Source: Acidobacteriota bacterium (GTDB lineage: Bacteria > Acidobacteriota > Vicinamibacteria > Vicinamibacterales > UBA2999). Taken from it: a DNA stretch of 8,622 bases. Below, piece by piece: positions 6,254 through 8,622 of this stretch. The notes below the pieces were generated by a model. The model was given only the letters and a program-made list of their open reading frames with translations, ran no database searches and had not been told where the DNA came from. A program made the position numbers and the translations under genes. The number at the start of each line of letters is the position of its first letter. Position 1 is the first letter of the stretch. The stretch is from positions 1 through 8,622 of the forward strand of contig JACCSI010000475.1 in NCBI GenBank assembly GCA_013813075.1. Direction: 5' to 3'.

Positions 6254-7147
6254 ATGCAGGACACGACCCTTCCCAGCAGCCCGGCTCCCAGCGACCCGCA
6301 TGTCACTCACGTACGGGCCGACCGTCCGATCGACGTGCATTTTTCATTTGAGCAATCGCAGTCGCGTGTCGGGGTGGTGGCGTCGGTGCTGTCGCACATC
6401 GCAATGGCCGTCATCGTTTTTCTCGTCGTACGCTACGCGCCGGAAGTGCCGTCTCTCGACATCACCCCCGTTGTCAGTGCCAAGGACATCGTCTGGCTGC
6501 CGGAACCCGGTCCGGGAGGCGGCGGTGGCGGGGGCGGCAACAAGATGCCAGACCCGCCAAAGAAGGCGGAGTTGCCTGGCAAAGAGAAGATTTCGGTGCC
6601 GGTCCAGCGCACCCCTGACCCCAAGCCGGAACCACCCAAGGAAGAGCCTCCGGCGGAACAGCTGAATATTCCGGCGAAGACCATGGCGGCGGCCGAGGTC
6701 GCCTTGCCGGGGACCATTACCAGTGAGGCCCCGGCGACGGCCTCGCAGGGTGCAGGCACCGGTGGTGGAGCCGGAACGGGGACCGGCGCGGGGGTGGGCC
6801 CAGGGCAAGGGTCCGGGCTCGGACCGGGCTACGGCGGCGGGACTGGCGGGGGCGCCTATCGGCCGGGCAGCGGCGTGTCGATTCCGGTGGTCCTCAGGGA
6901 GGTCAAGCCGCAGTACACCGCCGATGCCATGCGGGCTAAGGTGCAAGGCACGGTCTGGCTGGAGTGCATCGTCATGCCCGATGGCACGGTCGGCGACGTC
7001 AAGGTCACGCGCTCGCTCGACTCCGTCTTCGGCCTCGACCAGGAAGCGATCAAGGCCGCGCGTCAATGGCGATTCCGGCCCGGCACGCGCCTGAACGAAC
7101 CTGTCCCAGTCATCATCACGATCGAGTTGACATTCACGCTTCGGTAA
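6254..7147 (+). CDS. TonB-family energy transducer protein
   Basis: TonB-type proteins use the proton gradient, through ExbB/ExbD, to power outer-membrane transporters. This 297-residue protein has a cytoplasmic N-terminus of about 38 residues, one membrane helix (about 38-60), a periplasmic linker and a C-terminal TonB_C domain (about 213-297) with KPQYTADAM, GTVWLECIVMPDGTV and the family-typical QWRFRPG. In the helix, S44-V-L-S-H48 reproduces the S-x3-H arrangement of E. coli TonB (Ser16, His20), the residues needed for response to the proton motive force, so it is probably active. The linker is unusual: a run of eight Gly at 88-95, a Pro/Lys/Glu-rich section (97-135) and a Gly-rich section (165-207). 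No exbB/exbD or TonB-dependent receptor gene is adjacent. ATG 6254 is the first start giving a sensible N-terminus. Which receptor it serves cannot be told. Confidence 0.9.
   Translation: MQDTTLPSSPAPSDPHVTHVRADRPIDVHFSFEQSQSRVGVVASVLSHIAMAVIVFLVVRYAPEVPSLDITPVVSAKDIVWLPEPGPGGGGGGGGNKMPDPPKKAELPGKEKISVPVQRTPDPKPEPPKEEPPAEQLNIPAKTMAAAEVALPGTITSEAPATASQGAGTGGGAGTGTGAGVGPGQGSGLGPGYGGGTGGGAYRPGSGVSIPVVLREVKPQYTADAMRAKVQGTVWLECIVMPDGTVGDVKVTRSLDSVFGLDQEAIKAARQWRFRPGTRLNEPVPVIITIELTFTLR
6515..6538 (+). repeat. Poly-glycine codon tract in the TonB-like gene
   Basis: Eight consecutive glycine codons (residues 88-95), mostly GGC/GGT/GGG, form a G-rich run of short G-blocks. It is low-complexity coding DNA that may vary in length by slippage. 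Confidence 0.7.
6746..6874 (+). repeat. Gly-rich low-complexity linker in the TonB-like gene
   Basis: Residues 165-207 are more than half glycine, interspersed with T, A, P, S and Y, alternating as GAGTGGGAGTGTGAG and later GYGGGTGGG. This links the Pro-rich part to the TonB_C domain and is probably disordered. Confidence 0.75.
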
Positions 7148-7173
7148 CTCGAGCGGAGGGCGTGACTCTTCGC

Positions 7174-7193
7174 CGGCCGATAGATAGAGGCCG
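7174..7193 (+). terminator. Weak hairpin downstream of the TonB-like gene
   Basis: CGGCC (7174-7178) pairs with GGCCG (7189-7193) around the ten-base loop GATAGATAGA. Only TTT follows, six bases away at 7199-7201. It is in the right place to end the TonB-like transcript, but the stem and T-run are both poor. Confidence 0.18.
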
Positions 7194-7212
7194 TGCGGTT
7201 TAGGGCCCGTCT

Positions 7213-7249
7213 GGAACGTTCCTTCCGAGTGCGCCACGTGCGTTATGCT
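7213..7249 (+). promoter_or_regulatory. Candidate promoter and palindrome of the hydrolase operon
   Basis: TATGCT at 7244-7249 is a -10-like hexamer (four of six) ending exactly six bases before ATG 7256, the same spacing as in front of rnr. CTTCCG at 7222-7227 lies 16 bases upstream of it. A perfect 10-bp palindrome, GGAACGTTCC, at 7213-7222 would be centred near -38 and could be an operator. CACGTG at 7235-7240 lies between. No Shine-Dalgarno is seen, so a leaderless start is possible. Confidence 0.3.
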
Positions 7250-7255
7250 GCCGCC

Positions 7256-8320
7256 ATGCGCATGCTGGTGATCGTTGCTCTTCTCCTGTTTCCGTCACTC
7301 AGTGCGGCGCAGAGTTTTCGCGCGCCCGTCGAACGCGACTTCGTCGTTCGTGACTTCAAATTCGAAAGCGGCGAGTCGCTCCCCGAACTCCGGCTGCGTT
7401 ACCGCACTATTGGTGAACCGCGCAAAGACGCCGACGGCGTCGTGCGCAATGGCATCCTGATCCTGCACGGCACCGGCGGCAGCGGTGGCGGCTTACTCGG
7501 CAACTCATTCGCAGGGCAGTTGTTCGGCAAAGGTCAGCTCTACGATGCGGACCGATATTTCATCATCCTGCCCGACAACATCGGGCACGGCAGATCGAGC
7601 AAACCGAGCGATGGCCTCCGGATGAAATTTCCGCAATACGGCTACACCGACATGGTGCGGCTGCAACACCGGCTTGTCAGCGAAGGGCTCGGCCTGACCC
7701 GGCTACACATCGTCACCGGCACGTCGATGGGCGGCATGCACACGTGGATGTGGGGGTATCTCTACCCAGGGTTCATGGATGCGCTCGTGCCACTCGCCAG
7801 CAATCCGGTTGAAATTGCCGGACGCAATCGCGTGTGGCGTAAAGCGCTAGTGGACGCGATTACGACGGACCCGACATGGAAGAACGGTGACTACGTCGAA
7901 CCGCCGCGCGGGCTCGCCGGCGCGCTCGGCTTCCTGTTGATGGCGACCAGCGTGCCGATGCAGTGGCAAAATCAGTTTGCGACAGCGAAGGCTGCAGATA
8001 CGTGGCTCGCGGATCAAATCGCCTCGCGGACAAAGAGCACCGACGCCAATGACTTGATCTATTACTTCCGTGCGTCCGAGGATTACGATCCTTCGCCGCA
8101 CCTCGAGAAGTTCACGGCGCCGCTGCTGGCCATCAACTCCGCGGACGACTTCGTCAATCCTCCGGAGCTGCCGATGATGACAACCTTGATCAAGCGGGTG
8201 AAACGGGGGCAATTCATCCTCCTCCCGATGACCGATCGAACGCGTGGCCACGGGACGCATTCATTGCCTGCCATCTGGGGCGAACAGGTCGCCGAATTCC
8301 TCAAGGCGGTGCGTCGATGA
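7256..8320 (+). CDS. Exported alpha/beta hydrolase, MetX-like fold
   Basis: A 354-residue alpha/beta-hydrolase of the homoserine O-acetyltransferase (MetX) superfamily. Visible features: a signal peptide MRMLVIVALLLFPSLSAA with cleavage probably before QSF; ILILHGTGGSGGG (oxyanion region); DNIGHGRSSKPSDG; the nucleophile elbow GTSMGGM with Ser157; an acid in SADDFVNPPE (Asp298 by the MetX pattern D-x3-PP); and GHGTHS with His332 as probable base. The MetX-like pattern supports an acyl-transfer or ester/thioester hydrolysis reaction, but MetX itself is cytoplasmic, so the signal peptide argues for a different, periplasmic hydrolase role; the substrate is unknown. ATG 7256 is chosen over the in-frame GTG at 7193 because it starts the signal peptide cleanly and has a -10-like element in front. 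The TGA overlaps the next ATG, so it is coupled with the glutaminyl cyclase. Confidence 0.85.
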   Translation: MRMLVIVALLLFPSLSAAQSFRAPVERDFVVRDFKFESGESLPELRLRYRTIGEPRKDADGVVRNGILILHGTGGSGGGLLGNSFAGQLFGKGQLYDADRYFIILPDNIGHGRSSKPSDGLRMKFPQYGYTDMVRLQHRLVSEGLGLTRLHIVTGTSMGGMHTWMWGYLYPGFMDALVPLASNPVEIAGRNRVWRKALVDAITTDPTWKNGDYVEPPRGLAGALGFLLMATSVPMQWQNQFATAKAADTWLADQIASRTKSTDANDLIYYFRASEDYDPSPHLEKFTAPLLAINSADDFVNPPELPMMTTLIKRVKRGQFILLPMTDRTRGHGTHSLPAIWGEQVAEFLKAVRR

Positions 8321-8622
8321 AATGGGCTGCCGTACTGTTGCTCTCGGCGATCGTTGGGGGGACGTTGCCACGCGAACAAACCGGCGCGCCGAAAGCGGCG
8401 ACCATATCCAGTACTGAGCGCCTGAAGGTCCAGGTGTTGCGGAGCTATCCCCACGATCGCGCGGCGTTTACCCAGGGCCTCCTGATCGACGGCGGCAAGG
8501 TGTTCGAGAGCACCGGCCTGGTCGGCCAGTCGACGCTGCGCGAAGTCGAACTGCAGACCGGCCGGGTGATCCGCAAGGTCGACGTGCCGCGTCCGATCTT
8601 TGCCGAGGGCCTTGCAGTGGTC
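8317..8622 (+). CDS. Glutaminyl-peptide cyclotransferase (3' end missing)
   Basis: The first 102 residues of a glutamine cyclotransferase of the plant/bacterial beta-propeller type, which converts N-terminal glutamine of peptides and proteins to pyroglutamate. The protein begins MKWAAVLLLSAIVGG, a probable signal peptide, then a short Ala/Thr-rich stretch, and then the family pattern: YPHDRAAFTQGL (44-55), KVFESTGLVGQSTLREVEL (61-79), TGRVIRKVDV and FAEGLAVV, where FTQGL and ESTG-x-x-G-x-S-x-LR are the recognisable conserved blocks of the first propeller blade. The reading frame is open to the window edge; about 150 more residues are expected. Its ATG is within the ATGA overlap with the hydrolase stop, with AAGG about ten bases upstream as a weak ribosome site. 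The pair is likely one operon acting on the periplasmic side. Confidence 0.88.
   Translation, partial: MKWAAVLLLSAIVGGTLPREQTGAPKAATISSTERLKVQVLRSYPHDRAAFTQGLLIDGGKVFESTGLVGQSTLREVELQTGRVIRKVDVPRPIFAEGLAVV

Noticed and set aside
6514..6537. Possible G-quadruplex in the poly-glycine codon tract
   Set aside because: Most G-blocks are only two bases long, and the tract is fully explained by glycine codons.

Overview
The window is a densely packed, GC-rich bacterial chromosome segment with seven complete or partial genes on the + strand and one small gene on the - strand. The best guess at origin is an Acidobacteriota-type organism. This rests mainly on the protein at 5273-6169, which has the layout of the 'VWFA-related Acidobacterial domain' family, plus a TonB-type energy transducer with a Gly-rich linker and secreted-enzyme genes. 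It is an inference, not a taxonomic result. No insertion sequence, CRISPR array, tRNA, rRNA or phage gene was seen.

Layout. (1) 1-844: 3' part of a MOFRL-type glycerate 2-kinase. (2) 905-3208: ribonuclease R, with a good -10-like hexamer exactly six bases before its ATG. (3) 3205-5103: SelB, the selenocysteine-specific elongation factor, coupled to rnr through an ATGA overlap; a 7-bp hairpin lies just after the UGA stop of rnr. (4) 5098-5274, minus strand: a 58-residue TatA-type translocase subunit. Its stop shares a TTATAA palindrome with the selB stop, and its ATG interlocks in CATG with the likely ATG of the next + strand gene. (5) 5273-6169: secreted VWFA-domain protein. (6) 6254-7147: TonB-like energy transducer. 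(7) 7256-8320: signal-peptide-bearing alpha/beta hydrolase of the homoserine-O-acetyltransferase (MetX) fold. (8) 8317-8622: start of a glutaminyl-peptide cyclotransferase, coupled to gene 7 by ATGA and cut by the window edge.

How the genes fit together. rnr-selB is a two-gene RNA/translation unit, and selB implies that the organism makes selenoproteins, although none is visible here. The right half is about the cell envelope: Tat translocation, a secreted von Willebrand A protein, outer-membrane energy transduction, and a pair of exported enzymes. Intergenic gaps are short (60, 84 and 108 bases), so there is no unexplained gene-free stretch above 300 bases. Clear Shine-Dalgarno sites are rare; only tatA has a strong one. 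The other starts look coupled or possibly leaderless.

I see no obvious new defence or mobile system. The observations most worth checking are the hairpin after the rnr UGA codon at the start of selB, the interlocking of tatA with both neighbours, and the identical -10-to-ATG spacing in front of rnr and the hydrolase gene.
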